Shown here: piece after piece, positions 20,501 to 25,956 of the stretch
Numbering within the stretch: the stretch's first letter is position 1
How the letters are laid out: the number at the start of each line of letters is the position of its first letter
Source: an uncultured Lachnospiraceae bacterium
Lineage (GTDB): Bacteria; Bacillota; Clostridia; Lachnospirales; Lachnospiraceae
DNA: 32,091 nucleotides
Direction of reading: 5' to 3'
Assembly: GCA_947591155.1 (NCBI GenBank)
Contig: CANQDA010000039.1
Coordinates: 1-32,091 of the forward strand
Notes under the pieces: model-generated
Told to the model about the DNA's origin: nothing
Databases searched by the model: none
The model's input: the letters and a program-made list of their open reading frames with translations, nothing else
Position numbers and translations under genes: made by a program

Positions 20501-21049
20501 ACGTACCTGGTGAAGACGGAAACTCTGAATGCGGAGGAAGCTCCGGAGCTGCTCACGTATCAGCGTATTCTGGAGCCTCATTCCGGGAATCCGGGCGACG
20601 ACAAATTCGACAAAGCGTTTGATCCCATGAAGGAGAGGAATATCTTTATGGGTACGGGTCTTGATCCGACTGCTTACTCGCTGCTTCCGAGAATTTACAG
20701 ACAGGCACTGATCTGGCAGTCGGGTACGGAGGTCGTGGTTCAGATCGCGCAGACGGACGATTTCGCGACGCTTGACGCCAACGCGGCGGGCGAGATCAAC
20801 CTCACGTTCGACGACAGCGGCAATATGGTGCTTGACACTGAGCCTGAAGGCACGATCGATGAGACGGTACCGGAGGAAGGCGATCCGACCTTCCCGATAG
20901 ATGAGGGCGTCATTATAGAAGATGATTTTTCCGTTCCGGAGACCCCGACAGAGGCACAGACGTCGGGGCAGCCGGCAACGGAGGTGTGGACGGACAGTTC
21001 CTATGAGACCCCGATGAACCTGGAGACATATGACGGGGAGGGCTATTGA
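11543..21049 (+). CDS. giant modular type IV prepilin with GLUG repeats (3,168 aa)
   Basis: The start is GTG 11543, with AGGGG about seven bases upstream. Residues 1-25 form a basic leader ending KRSG, cut before FTLVELIVVLALIGILIAFS (Gly -1, Glu +5), and a pilin-like helix runs to about 60. Residues about 60-600 are a mixed region of unknown fold. From about 610 to 1770 there are many GLUG-type repeats, recognised by (Y/F)VGGI(A/V)G units followed by a small turn and N-x-G-T; these build a long beta-solenoid or adhesive rod in other proteins. A probable fibronectin III-like segment begins near 1931 (TPAPKDLKAANNGGVLNITW). Acidic or Q/A-rich linkers lie near 2133-2183, 2373-2420 and 2515-2540, before further beta-rich domains to the end. 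It has no C-terminal membrane helix or sortase motif, so it can only be held by its N-terminal helix, presumably at a pilus tip. It is first in an operon with three minor pilins. Confidence 0.9.
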   Translation: MKVQDMKRMINRRRDGGGKRSGFTLVELIVVLALIGILIAFSAGGMLGYTNYAQFKRNNDSAKAVFSAAQSAISYYKASGRLEDLRRDVEALPQSPTFVPQEAFEANEDAGSGTRADNTDQISYLMMSKSDETYEAIESAVRKGETPEVDEQTQLLFRMLSDYITDVSLYDASICVEFDATDGVVSGVFYCDKDKGFSYTDSDDTLNITKRDESYRRRKGLGYYSTELSERAPEKVEDLKIEAAKLVNAETLDVQWFLEKKYQYLKGDQDYTIILKDEDDNSLVKIVLEKGLDADRVASISSETGGHAYVQAKSVTLYDPTDSNSATNFKDLASLLDSGAGGSDGEDSGSGIMFHAYLVQDESEDEKANYGSGIALSLDVIDSYLTEALSIEESDAREQALLSTYSALRLSYTDVDGKHYGLDPNGIGKISATVCIGADTEDAENAKATGSENVFYADGREPGSDGAAYEYEITNARHLYNVNVRESAKENDAEQITYKITKGFAWGGPEGLLSYAGLEKDETQWVTAKFCAKGTPYAYPVAAEGERPQYPAFPGIDKLSKGSTLLYEKAAEASGDDAGDDGEKSGEDEDAGAEEAEPQCTIDYLTLGLQHTDGTAPGKVGLVRENNGTIKDISLAHVDVRGIVKKTSVEGESGTDGGTGDTAGSTWISGEDVGVFCGVNNGTLQNVETVSGYVTGGKNVGGVMGSVSTGAQVLGAVNGAEVSGVENVGGIVGMLKDGYKLEGKEDAGIENSGIVYGWELPAGETLDRIETEETGTSTVGLSEVTSRYIGGIAGRVASGSSLANCTSAPVLKGAAQGDAESGEAAAPSEDELQQYLHGDYVGGIAGYLEAGAQITGCTAGAADGSVSYILGENYVGGIVGWNQGTLSGTPEGGVSGTVLGRDFVGGIAGYNDGTPAAATLGNYATNGVTVGGSNFVGGVIGLNTSVNQITANSLSWNAKNVAGNFYVGGYAGANIVAPSSSATVTVAQNSGADSVTAQGAFAGGLFGYNRVVTQDKLAGLLAEGIEDAGDGTESASGDVKRMLKNTEQAADGSGEWIPYVVASVFDIDAADKAGGAGSSELTMTITQSPSAAAPTEGTQQLVEAQIFAGGVLGYNASQTSLTIQNYTGVASVKADSAVAGSAFESLGLVQKYGDGKNYSFSGGILGYVAEKTTLDGCSLSGSVTTDETGAATGITGATMSAPAATYLGGLAEINEGTIRNCSAANLAGGEQGHGYVGGIVGVNGVVDVIEASAGAADLSEAKTGVIENCKVPAGVAISGFSAVGGIAAENYGKILIGNEITESGSTVSAGGNASARTSLGGAAGVNYGTILLGNGANVADSTLATQNAAYVGGIAGENRGTIDAQGADGSTTFTAKLSDSAMAPATLGGVAGRNEGTIQNIRYGGTISGGGNSVSAEEAYAYGGIAGINAGRGSIEKCGLAEGAQISLNGRSFAGGIAGRNSENAWIRDITAGSETVRVSSTGAFATGGITGANEGSATVENVSIGEKWLIQDSVSSDAGAVQSTSGPVGGVIGLHTSSKGLSGLTNNAGSETGTASPVGVITSGDAAGGIIGKVAVDAAANPNATVVIQDCYNRGPVQAAHRAGGIIGEWGSAADGSIRGCFNGETSEQKSDPVEDGSEKGDTHATVKATATDAAGAASAAGIVGGFTGMTAGQTVELYSCANFGVTEGSYGAGIAAISGAQQNAAAGNGQAGQPIVKLTDCANAGRSADGAGIAVYYSGKAGNISLKLDRCRNYGRPANDDTDEFAGLVACIYEDGGKAVFDKKSEKAEAGQVSITNSIGAADVKYPTVPMESGNYTEVSGRFGGTNVYYYSATKDESGNAVPKVIETAGIGAAASYLTGATQLPDGDVDDTKPYLKAINVLSPGETFDPNGERYGQDCRGNYNRLELTLVSACLKLANNERGADVNTTPAPKDLKAANNGGVLNITWKNRETGDVMDSEDAPEEGTDPGDTTITPDDPADDGSENGVVYRAKLEIRLYDSEGEANADKVNGTEKPASVAYMTMIYGDADAVSHSVKVSQLWMGRYARIAVTNYSYSKKESETARFTIHILPVLQEPELAVRLGEAAEGQTTEGTPVYVLELLNKANYEDGCTLKVTVQAEELAKTPAQESKETVDDDADETPESGETSGDDTTGTQEPEATPEDATSGTTPETAAKTEQISLSIPLENFPYPLTATSEAGAFFASLDGANTHLSFTDAQMIPNETLATQVASSATKDFTAVTPSDAELKEEDGVYTTGPEASRSGNTVAVALSGEDALYRAELLCDVQVSDCLLKGLVVDAEHQRKRDGESTLSMTLDIPEAQAEEAAHVRVYPLEMSGAQAADGAKLGYLVESGLSLEALMGKTAYVTVTEPQAQQAAAAMIQAAAPAQAQQAPAETEVSQQDGQQTVSVGGVAPVAQIPAAAQSGEPNAQENAEDSETTANLTTVEANPGYSIARNSDGTFSVYYSELMKQASFEGSVYEWVESREELATMSAANVDAGAGIPVAPAGTDESEDETEDDDWEEEDTEGEEETTPQTENKTETESVLPAPQTASLFPSWEDAGVDAEGEKREAVPEEEFRTNGLRLTVTPPDSSVEYSYMMSAGFYSDMPTGGGAPDSALLLSETAEYDKYYGRPLDSTQTNMMYGNIFTFYDLPVSYAGKYLCVQFYAYTADRRMSELSDYMWFRLPKVCLKSPELTRGTATAEHMMTTTYAAGTMLPDGTLASEETVLTETVNLKHTALAWTQEKYPLGTRLTTQTGWDDCGYTIDLYKLLDSTITTDPDSDVYKDPTVTVNLMRAGEGGSYYLERRNTKQEKDAWDETYKDDPNPPKMPDPRPVPVQSVANRMSHENEKYKAEFDDPTLEEIYELTLNEFALGLGLEGYSVDLEQAAEGLGTKKIEDICPVIQIREYTDGSTDEIIRIEYRLILPDVDQIDPDNPASTETFLYNYQRYYCTHSVVVKPLWQSVFDDVQNEAITANRTQSTYLVKTETLNAEEAPELLTYQRILEPHSGNPGDDKFDKAFDPMKERNIFMGTGLDPTAYSLLPRIYRQALIWQSGTEVVVQIAQTDDFATLDANAAGEINLTFDDSGNMVLDTEPEGTIDETVPEEGDPTFPIDEGVIIEDDFSVPETPTEAQTSGQPATEVWTDSSYETPMNLETYDGEGY
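13375..16860 (+). repeat. GLUG-type repeat array within the giant prepilin
   Basis: Dozens of degenerate units of about 20-60 codons carry a GG(I/V)(A/V/I)G core, for example NYVGGIVGWNQGTLSG, DFVGGIAGYNDGT and AYVGGIAGENRGTI. The DNA copies have diverged, so this is an old array rather than a recent expansion. Confidence 0.85.
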
Positions 21050-21693
21050 TGAAAAGGACAGAGAAAAACCGGGGCGCAGCCATGGTCATCGTGCTGTGTG
21101 TGATGGTGGTTTTTCTGGCGCTGTCCACGACCATCATACTGGCAGGCTCCGTCGCCCTGAACACCGCGAGGAACAACGTGATCTATGAGCGCGGCAAGGT
21201 ACAGGCATCCTCCCTGAGCGAGCTGTTCGTGGGAGACCTGGTGGGACGCGATATTGCGGATGAGTCTTCCAGCCTGTTGCGTTATGTGCGCGATGGGATC
21301 GTTAAGGATGGCTGGCCGGCTTATGATGAGAAGAAGGATAGGGCCGAACAGGCGGAAGGTGCTGTGCGGACATTCACGATGGATACCGGGGAGGGGGACA
21401 CTAAGGAAGAGCATCAGATCACGATCGAGATGTACTGGGTATGGGATGGTGCATCGAGTGAACATCCGACGGAAGAAGATGAAAAAAATAATGTAATAAA
21501 GGACAAAAATGTATGTCTTTACGTGGATGTGATCAGTACTCTGAATGATATAGAATATCATGTGAAGAGGAAATTCAATCTCACTGATACGCCTCAAATT
21601 AGTGGTGCGGCCCCGGATGCAGCATATCCCTGTAAGTGGAACTGGAGCGCCGTAGGCAGAAGCCCGGATCGTGGAAAGGACGGTGGAGCTTGA
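21049..21693 (+). CDS. minor pilin, PilX/GspK-like (214 aa)
   Basis: The start ATG at 21049 shares its first base with the TGA of the giant prepilin (TGATG), a sign of translational coupling; the alternative TTG at 21046 is not needed. The short basic leader KRTEKNRG is followed by a hydrophobic segment AAMVIVLCVMVVFLALSTTI, and the rest is a soluble domain with many acidic residues. The G-AAMVIVL opening resembles PilX and GspK, which also lack the Glu at position 5 found in major pilins. Such proteins help start pilus assembly and sit at the tip. The domain after residue 60 gives no specific match. Confidence 0.7.
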   Translation: MKRTEKNRGAAMVIVLCVMVVFLALSTTIILAGSVALNTARNNVIYERGKVQASSLSELFVGDLVGRDIADESSSLLRYVRDGIVKDGWPAYDEKKDRAEQAEGAVRTFTMDTGEGDTKEEHQITIEMYWVWDGASSEHPTEEDEKNNVIKDKNVCLYVDVISTLNDIEYHVKRKFNLTDTPQISGAAPDAAYPCKWNWSAVGRSPDRGKDGGA

Positions 21694-21694
21694 G

Positions 21695-22090
21695 ATGAGA
21701 CTGCGTAAATTTTTGCGGAACAAGAATGGCTCCTCGATGATCTCCGTACTGGTAGCCTTTATCATACTTCTCCTCGGGATCGCCGGATTCGGGCACGCAG
21801 TGAAAACCGCGAACGACATGGTGCGCCGCTCCGAGATGCTGAACGCCGCGACGGGCGAGATGCTGAAGAAGTATTTTTATCCGGATTATGTCAAACAGAC
21901 GGCAGGGAGCAGTTACATTCTGAACGTGAGAGAAGTGACGGGCTCGGGTGACAGTGAAACGGCCAGTTCGGATCCTGTGTTCAAGCTCCATGGTCGTCTG
22001 CGCACGCGTGAGTATACTGTGAAGATTACTCCGAATGACAGCACAGAGGAACCGACAGAGATCACTTACCAAATGTATTATTATAAGTAA
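21695..22090 (+). CDS. minor pilin, PilV/GspI-like (131 aa)
   Basis: ATG 21695 lies one base after the stop of the previous gene and six bases after GGAG; the GTG at 21671 would overlap that gene and has a worse site. The leader RLRKFLRNKNG precedes SSMISVLVAFIILLLGIAGF, a pilin-type helix ending in a segment (KTANDMVRRSEMLNAATGEM) typical of PilV/GspI-like minor pilins. Glu at +5 is absent and a serine is there. The product is short, with a small beta domain. The order PilX-PilV-PilW-like is that of a priming complex at the base of the tip protein. Confidence 0.7.
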   Translation: MRLRKFLRNKNGSSMISVLVAFIILLLGIAGFGHAVKTANDMVRRSEMLNAATGEMLKKYFYPDYVKQTAGSSYILNVREVTGSGDSETASSDPVFKLHGRLRTREYTVKITPNDSTEEPTEITYQMYYYK

Positions 22091-22105
22091 GAGAGGCAAG
22101 AGGGC

Positions 22106-22831
22106 ATGAAGAGATTACGAAAGGACTGCGGAGGCTTTACCCTGGTAGAGATCATGGCCACATTTACGCTGACCGCGATCTTCATGAGCTTGGCTGCTCT
22201 GGTGCTGAGTACATTCATGAAGAGCCACACGGTGGCGAGCGCGGTCGCCATAGAGCAGAACGTGTCGTCGATCGTGATGGAGACTATCACGAGCAATCTG
22301 GGCGCGGCGAGATGGGGTCCGGAAATGTACGATGGGAAATTCAATCCGGCAGAGATATCCCCGCCTGAGCTGACCGAGGAACAGAAGAATGCCAAAGCCT
22401 CACTTCTGATCGGAAGTTCCGATCCGCTTTCGGGCGGGACGACGAACTCTGAAGTCTGGTACATAGACGGCGAGACAGAGAATATTGTGCACATGTATGT
22501 CAAGCAGCAAGGTGAGAGCGGCAAGGAGAAGAGTTATCTGGCGATGGATTATTATGTCAAGCCGGAGGTGGGCGCGCCGGAGAGCACCGAATGGGAATGC
22601 GTTCCATGGCAGCTTGGGGAGGGCGTCTACCAGAATTGCAGTATCAAGAGCTTCAAGGTAGAGCAGCTCGAAGCTTCAGATGATTCCGGATCCGGAAATA
22701 GCAGCAGCTGCCTTTCCGTGACGATCGTGCTCAAGAACGGTGTGGCGGGAGAGGACAACACATATACGCTGAACCGTACGTTTGACTGCTACAATCTGGC
22801 TCCGGAGAACATTGTGAAGTTGACATCCTAG
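22106..22831 (+). CDS. minor pilin, PilW/GspJ-like (241 aa)
   Basis: The leader MKRLRKDCGG is followed by FTLVEIMATFTLTAIFMSLA, with Gly -1 and Glu +5 intact. The helix end (LSTFMKSHTVASAVAIEQNV) and the soluble domain with its C-terminal beta strands (SSCLSVTIVLKNG) fit the PilW/GspJ/ComGF group. A good AAGAGGG site lies before the ATG, 15 bp after the preceding stop. It is the last gene of the operon begun by the giant prepilin and probably joins the same tip complex. Confidence 0.8.
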   Translation: MKRLRKDCGGFTLVEIMATFTLTAIFMSLAALVLSTFMKSHTVASAVAIEQNVSSIVMETITSNLGAARWGPEMYDGKFNPAEISPPELTEEQKNAKASLLIGSSDPLSGGTTNSEVWYIDGETENIVHMYVKQQGESGKEKSYLAMDYYVKPEVGAPESTEWECVPWQLGEGVYQNCSIKSFKVEQLEASDDSGSGNSSSCLSVTIVLKNGVAGEDNTYTLNRTFDCYNLAPENIVKLTS

Positions 22832-22882
22832 AGTAGTTCGCAGAGTTGATCACACAAGATGCTTTGTCAATGTATATGAACA

Positions 22883-22892
22883 AAAACGTTTT
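22883..22892. promoter_or_regulatory. AAAACGTTTT palindrome upstream of the major pilin
   Basis: This 10-bp perfect palindrome is 80 bp before the major pilin -35. Its core matches the right half of the malQ operator (GAAAACGTTT). It may be a LacI-type operator half or chance. Confidence 0.25.
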
Positions 22893-22970
22893 CAAGACGT
22901 TAGTCTTTCGTCAGAATGCAGGAGAATCGAAACTTTTTGCTAAAAACATTGGAAAAAAGTACAAAAACGC

Positions 22971-22999
22971 TTGCATTTTTGGATTATTTCTTATATACT
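22971..22999 (+). promoter_or_regulatory. major pilin promoter
   Basis: TTGCAT (22971-22976), a 17-bp spacer and TATACT (22994-22999) form a strong promoter 63 bp before the ATG. AAAAACGCTTGCA (22963-22975), overlapping the -35, matches a cre site in the CG-N-TTNCA half and is identical to the malQ -35 region. Confidence 0.75.
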
Positions 23000-23061
23000 G
23001 TACTTATCAATTTTGAAACCTGCAACGAAATAAAAAAAGCTTAGATGGGAGGAAAATGAAA

Positions 23062-23568
23062 ATGAGTGTATTTGCAAGATTGAAAAAGGCCAGAGAAGAG
23101 AAAAAAGGTTTTACTCTGGTTGAGTTGATAGTGGTCCTGGTGATCCTGGCGATTCTGGCCGCGATCCTGGTACCGCAGTTACTTGGTTGGATCGATGAGG
23201 CCAAAAAGAAAGACCTTGCCTTACAGGCAAGAAATGTTTATATGGCGGCCCAAGCTACAGCTGACGAACAGTATGGCCTAACTGATGCTGCTGCACCTAC
23301 TTTTAAAACAGAAGCTGGTGGTTCGGGAGGCTTGGATCGTGTAAATGAACTGACCGATGTTGATGTAAGTGAGATTACTGATGTCAAAACCGAAGCAGAT
23401 AATATTGAAGGAGATAGCACCAGAAAAGATGCATTTAAAATTGTTGCATTGAAAATGAAATTTACAATTCCAGGGACAACTGCGGGCGATGATGGAAACC
23501 TTGTAGTACATAAAGCTGAGTTGACTGAAGAAGATGGCTGGAAATTTGATGATGAAGTCACTGATTAA
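23062..23568 (+). CDS. major type IV pilin, expression-locus copy (168 aa)
   Basis: The basic leader SVFARLKKAREEKKG is cut before FTLVELIVVLVILAILAAIL, the most canonical prepilin signal in the window. The helix ends LLGWIDEAKKKDLALQARNV, and a small, mostly acidic globular domain follows (residues 75-168). GGGAGG at 23047-23052 fits ATG 23062 best (nine bases); ATG 23056 is three bases from it and is the less likely start. It has its own promoter and terminator, unlike the related sequences nearby, and its size fits a fibre subunit. Two other copies in the window share the N-terminal half but differ in the centre, so this is probably the expressed member of the set. Assembly genes are not in the window. 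Confidence 0.85.
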   Translation: MSVFARLKKAREEKKGFTLVELIVVLVILAILAAILVPQLLGWIDEAKKKDLALQARNVYMAAQATADEQYGLTDAAAPTFKTEAGGSGGLDRVNELTDVDVSEITDVKTEADNIEGDSTRKDAFKIVALKMKFTIPGTTAGDDGNLVVHKAELTEEDGWKFDDEVTD

Positions 23569-23625
23569 GGTTAAGTAGAAAGATTCTTTTAAAGCTAACG
23601 TCAACATTATAATGAATTAAACAAG

Positions 23626-23670
23626 AGAGGGTATTCCAAAAGTCATTATGACTAAAAGGATACCCTCTTT
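23626..23670 (+). terminator. terminator of the major pilin
   Basis: An 11-bp stem (AGAGGGTAT-CC with a bulged T, paired with GGATACCCTCT) encloses a second small hairpin (AGTCA/TGACT) and ends in TTT, 58 bp after the stop. Confidence 0.75.
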
Positions 23671-23693
23671 GTCTATATATTTTTGACTTTCCC

Positions 23694-23738
23694 GGAGATC
23701 ATGATGCATCTACTATTGGTATGGCCATAAATGTATAA
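23694..23738 (+). pseudogene. short remnant of another pilin copy
   Basis: One frame reads GDHDASTIGMAINV and stops. The same segment occurs in the two silent copies as GDHDAFTVVGMAIEF and NDHDAFTIIGMSISF. It is a 15-codon piece of the variable pilin domain with nothing recognisable on either side, directly downstream of the expressed gene's terminator. Confidence 0.65.
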
Positions 23739-23795
23739 ACTGACCGAGTGGAAAATCAAAAGAGAGACCGCTCTCCTCTGTTCATTTAAAATACA

Positions 23796-23831
23796 AGAGC
23801 TTCCTTTCATCTGCGGATGGCCGGAAGCTCT
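23796..23831 (-). terminator. hairpin between the convergent pilin copies
   Basis: A 9-bp stem (AGAGCTTCC / GGAAGCTCT) encloses an inner CATC/GATG hairpin. Read on the minus strand it is followed by TTGTATTTT, so it fits a terminator for the inverted pilin copy better than for the plus strand. Confidence 0.5.
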
Positions 23832-23931
23832 CTGCTGTTCAATAAGTAAAATATACTCATAGAATGCTTATATTTTTTAACAGTAAAGCATATGGATCAT
23901 TTATCACCGTGCTTAAATATTCGCTATAAAA

Positions 23932-24454
23932 TTATGATCCCTCTGTTGGATTTATGTATGTAACCTTTTCTTCATTTTTTGCGGCGGTAAAAGAGTCCGT
24001 GTCATCATAAACTTCCCATGTATCTCCCTCTAATTGAGCATATGTTTTTGCGCCTCCTTTAGAAGGTGTAAATTCAATTGCCATACCAACAACAGTAAAT
24101 GCGTCATGATCACCAGTCGCAATTGCCTTATTGCTGATAACTGAAAGCGAGTGAAACTTTAACCCATCAACATCTGCTATTTCGCCAATTCTTGTCACAT
24201 CATCTTCCGATAAGTCAAGAACATTCTTTTCTCCTTTTGCATACTGCTCATCGGCAATCGTTTGTGTAGCAATATAAACGTTTCTTGCTTCAAGCACAGT
24301 CTGTTTCTTCTTCGCTTCATCAATCCACCCCAGCAAAGCCGGAACCAAGATCGCCGCAAGGATTGCCAGAATTACCAGCACAACTATCAACTCAACCAGA
24401 CTTGTCAGGCCTGCAGCGCTTTGTCTTTTCAGTATATTTCTTGAGTTCTTTCAT
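23932..24454 (-). pseudogene. inverted, silent major-pilin copy
   Basis: The readable frame (23932-24403) encodes LVELIVVLVILAILAAILVP followed by ALLGWIDEAKKK and a variable domain containing GDHDAFTVVGMAIEF and LEGDTWEVYDD. There is no usable start. Upstream in the same frame a stop occurs at TGA 24451-24453, the residues before LVE are GLTS instead of GFT, and no ribosome binding site or promoter is seen. In another frame, ATG 24454 opens a plausible basic leader (MKELKKYTEKTKR) that runs to a stop, so the leader is out of frame with the body. The copy is therefore not expressed as a normal prepilin. It resembles a silent cassette: conserved first 60 codons, altered centre, conserved end. 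Confidence 0.75.
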
Positions 24455-24486
24455 TTTTGACAATAGAAGGAAGGAAATTTCTTACT

Positions 24487-24922
24487 TTAAACACGGAAGA
24501 CTTCTTTGAGTCGTTCAACTACATCCCGGTGATCCAGTCCATAATTCTTTAACAGATTACTGTCAAAAGGTTCCGCTTCCAGGGTATTAACAAATTCCGA
24601 GAAGTCTCTATATACGGATTTCGGAAGAAGCTCTGCTTTTTGAAGAAGAAGTTCCGCTGTAATGCGGAGGATATCATTTTTATGCTTCTTGACATCGTAA
24701 GAGTTGATGCTGTCCCCATGTTCCTTTTTCCTTTTCAAATCCAGATATGCTTTTGCCTTGAACAAGATCAGGTATTCCGGTCTGAGAACGGAGAGCCCAT
24801 TTTCGATTACCTTTCCACTTAACAGTAGTTGGTAGTAATCCTCATCCAGAAGGATTGCAGAGAGTATACTGGTCCTCAAAGCCTGCAAAATATTGTCTGA
24901 ATTTATCAAGTCCTTTTACCAT
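24487..24922 (-). pseudogene. AbiEii-like nucleotidyltransferase toxin, internally deleted
   Basis: ATG 24922 overlaps the stop of the regulator gene (ATGGTAA) and opens the usual N-terminus of these toxins, MVKGLDKFRQYFAGFEDQYT. The frame then ends. The C-terminal part of the family is in another frame: SILSAILLDEDYYQLLLSGK, PEYLILFKAKAYLDLKRKKE, then VKKHKNDILRITAEL. Between the two, roughly 100 residues are lost, including the GG-TACD segment and the D-x-D metal site. The 140-codon ORF starting at 24909 on TTG is only this leftover. The toxin, which in intact systems transfers nucleotides to tRNA or protein, is almost surely dead, whereas the adjoining regulator is intact. Confidence 0.7.
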
Positions 24923-25875
24923 ACATACTCCTCCAACATTTCATTGACTGATTTTGCGATTCTCTCGTCCTGTTTTTCTTTTTCTGATAAGGACATCCAC
25001 ACGCTAAAGGGATCTTGGAGTCCCTTATTCCTATAGTCAATAAAATAGCCAAGCTCCAGTACAATACAGCCAATCTCCTCACCGACAGAGACCTGTCGAA
25101 ATGCTTTTATATTTGTTACTTTCAGTTCTTTTTTCATAATCCCATAGGTGGGATACGGGTTATCCGACAGCATGGAGTACTCGCAAAGCGCAGAGATTCC
25201 GGCTTTATTTGAAAGCGCGATATCTTTGGCCAACTCATACTTTGTGATCACAGGATTCCGCAGTACAGGATAAAGCTTTTCCCACAGTTCTTTCTGAGTA
25301 CAAGCGACAGCTATTTTCCTGTTTTTTCCCGTTTTATCAAGAACAGGAATATCTAAATATTCAATTTCATCAAAGCACCGGCTCACAGACATTTTCGTAA
25401 CGTCAAGCTTTTGTGCTATTTTCGTGACAGTCATGTCCTGCCATTTTTCATACAGAGCACAGAGCAGAAGCTTTTGTGTTAAGAAGGATATTCTCCAGAC
25501 AGGTTTCAGCTTTCGATTTTCTTTTTCTGAAAAAAGCATTCCAAGAAATGGGAGGAATATCTGCCGATTTTCAATGATAAACGGAATCCCTTCATTCATC
25601 ATGTTTTCCCTTGTATAATAGCCAAGGCTGAGGAAATAGAACGCGCAGGGAAATCCGGAGACTTTTTGGACCTGCTGCCAGTCATGCCTCAGCACATTCA
25701 AACGCATTTCCGTTTTGGGTCTCATCAGCATCCATTCCACTCCATCCATCGATACCGTATAGAGGAAGTAATTTCCTGCAAATCTTAGCGGAAGGCTTTT
25801 CAGTACCTTTTTGTTATCTTTTATTGTAATGTTTCGCCGTAAGCACTTTTCTATATAATCTTTCATAGCGTACAT
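24916..25875 (-). CDS. winged-helix regulator/antitoxin of an AbiE-like pair
   Basis: This 319-residue cytoplasmic protein has a helix-turn-helix near 149-172 (VTKIAQKLDVTKMSVSRCFD). The N-terminal part (1-130) and the C-terminal part (180-319) are not recognised. It overlaps the toxin remnant by seven bases, the coupling typical of antitoxin-toxin pairs, and Clostridia often have a regulator of this length before an AbiEii nucleotidyltransferase. Start codons at 25875 (ATG) and 25866 (ATG, MKDYIEK) are both possible; neither has a good binding site. It is likely an autorepressor and antitoxin left without its toxin. Confidence 0.6.
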   Translation of the reverse strand: MYAMKDYIEKCLRRNITIKDNKKVLKSLPLRFAGNYFLYTVSMDGVEWMLMRPKTEMRLNVLRHDWQQVQKVSGFPCAFYFLSLGYYTRENMMNEGIPFIIENRQIFLPFLGMLFSEKENRKLKPVWRISFLTQKLLLCALYEKWQDMTVTKIAQKLDVTKMSVSRCFDEIEYLDIPVLDKTGKNRKIAVACTQKELWEKLYPVLRNPVITKYELAKDIALSNKAGISALCEYSMLSDNPYPTYGIMKKELKVTNIKAFRQVSVGEEIGCIVLELGYFIDYRNKGLQDPFSVWMSLSEKEKQDERIAKSVNEMLEEYVW

Positions 25876-25885
25876 GATTTAAATA

Positions 25886-25904
25886 GTAACTTATTTTGGG
25901 TTAC
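25886..25904. promoter_or_regulatory. inverted repeat upstream of the AbiE-like regulator
   Basis: GTAAC (25886-25890) and GTTAC (25900-25904) form a small dyad just before the regulator start, over a weak promoter (minus strand TTGTTT, 16 bp, TACTAT). AbiEi-type antitoxins bind inverted repeats in their own promoter, so it may be the autoregulatory operator. Confidence 0.4.
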
Positions 25905-25956
25905 AAACAAAAAATAGCAGAATCTATGTGAAAAATCAAGTCACAAATCACTCTTT

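Noticed and set aside
24487..24909. A complete 140-residue gene starting at TTG 24909
   Set aside because: The product begins in the middle of a nucleotidyltransferase fold, and the real N-terminus is present in another frame from 24922.
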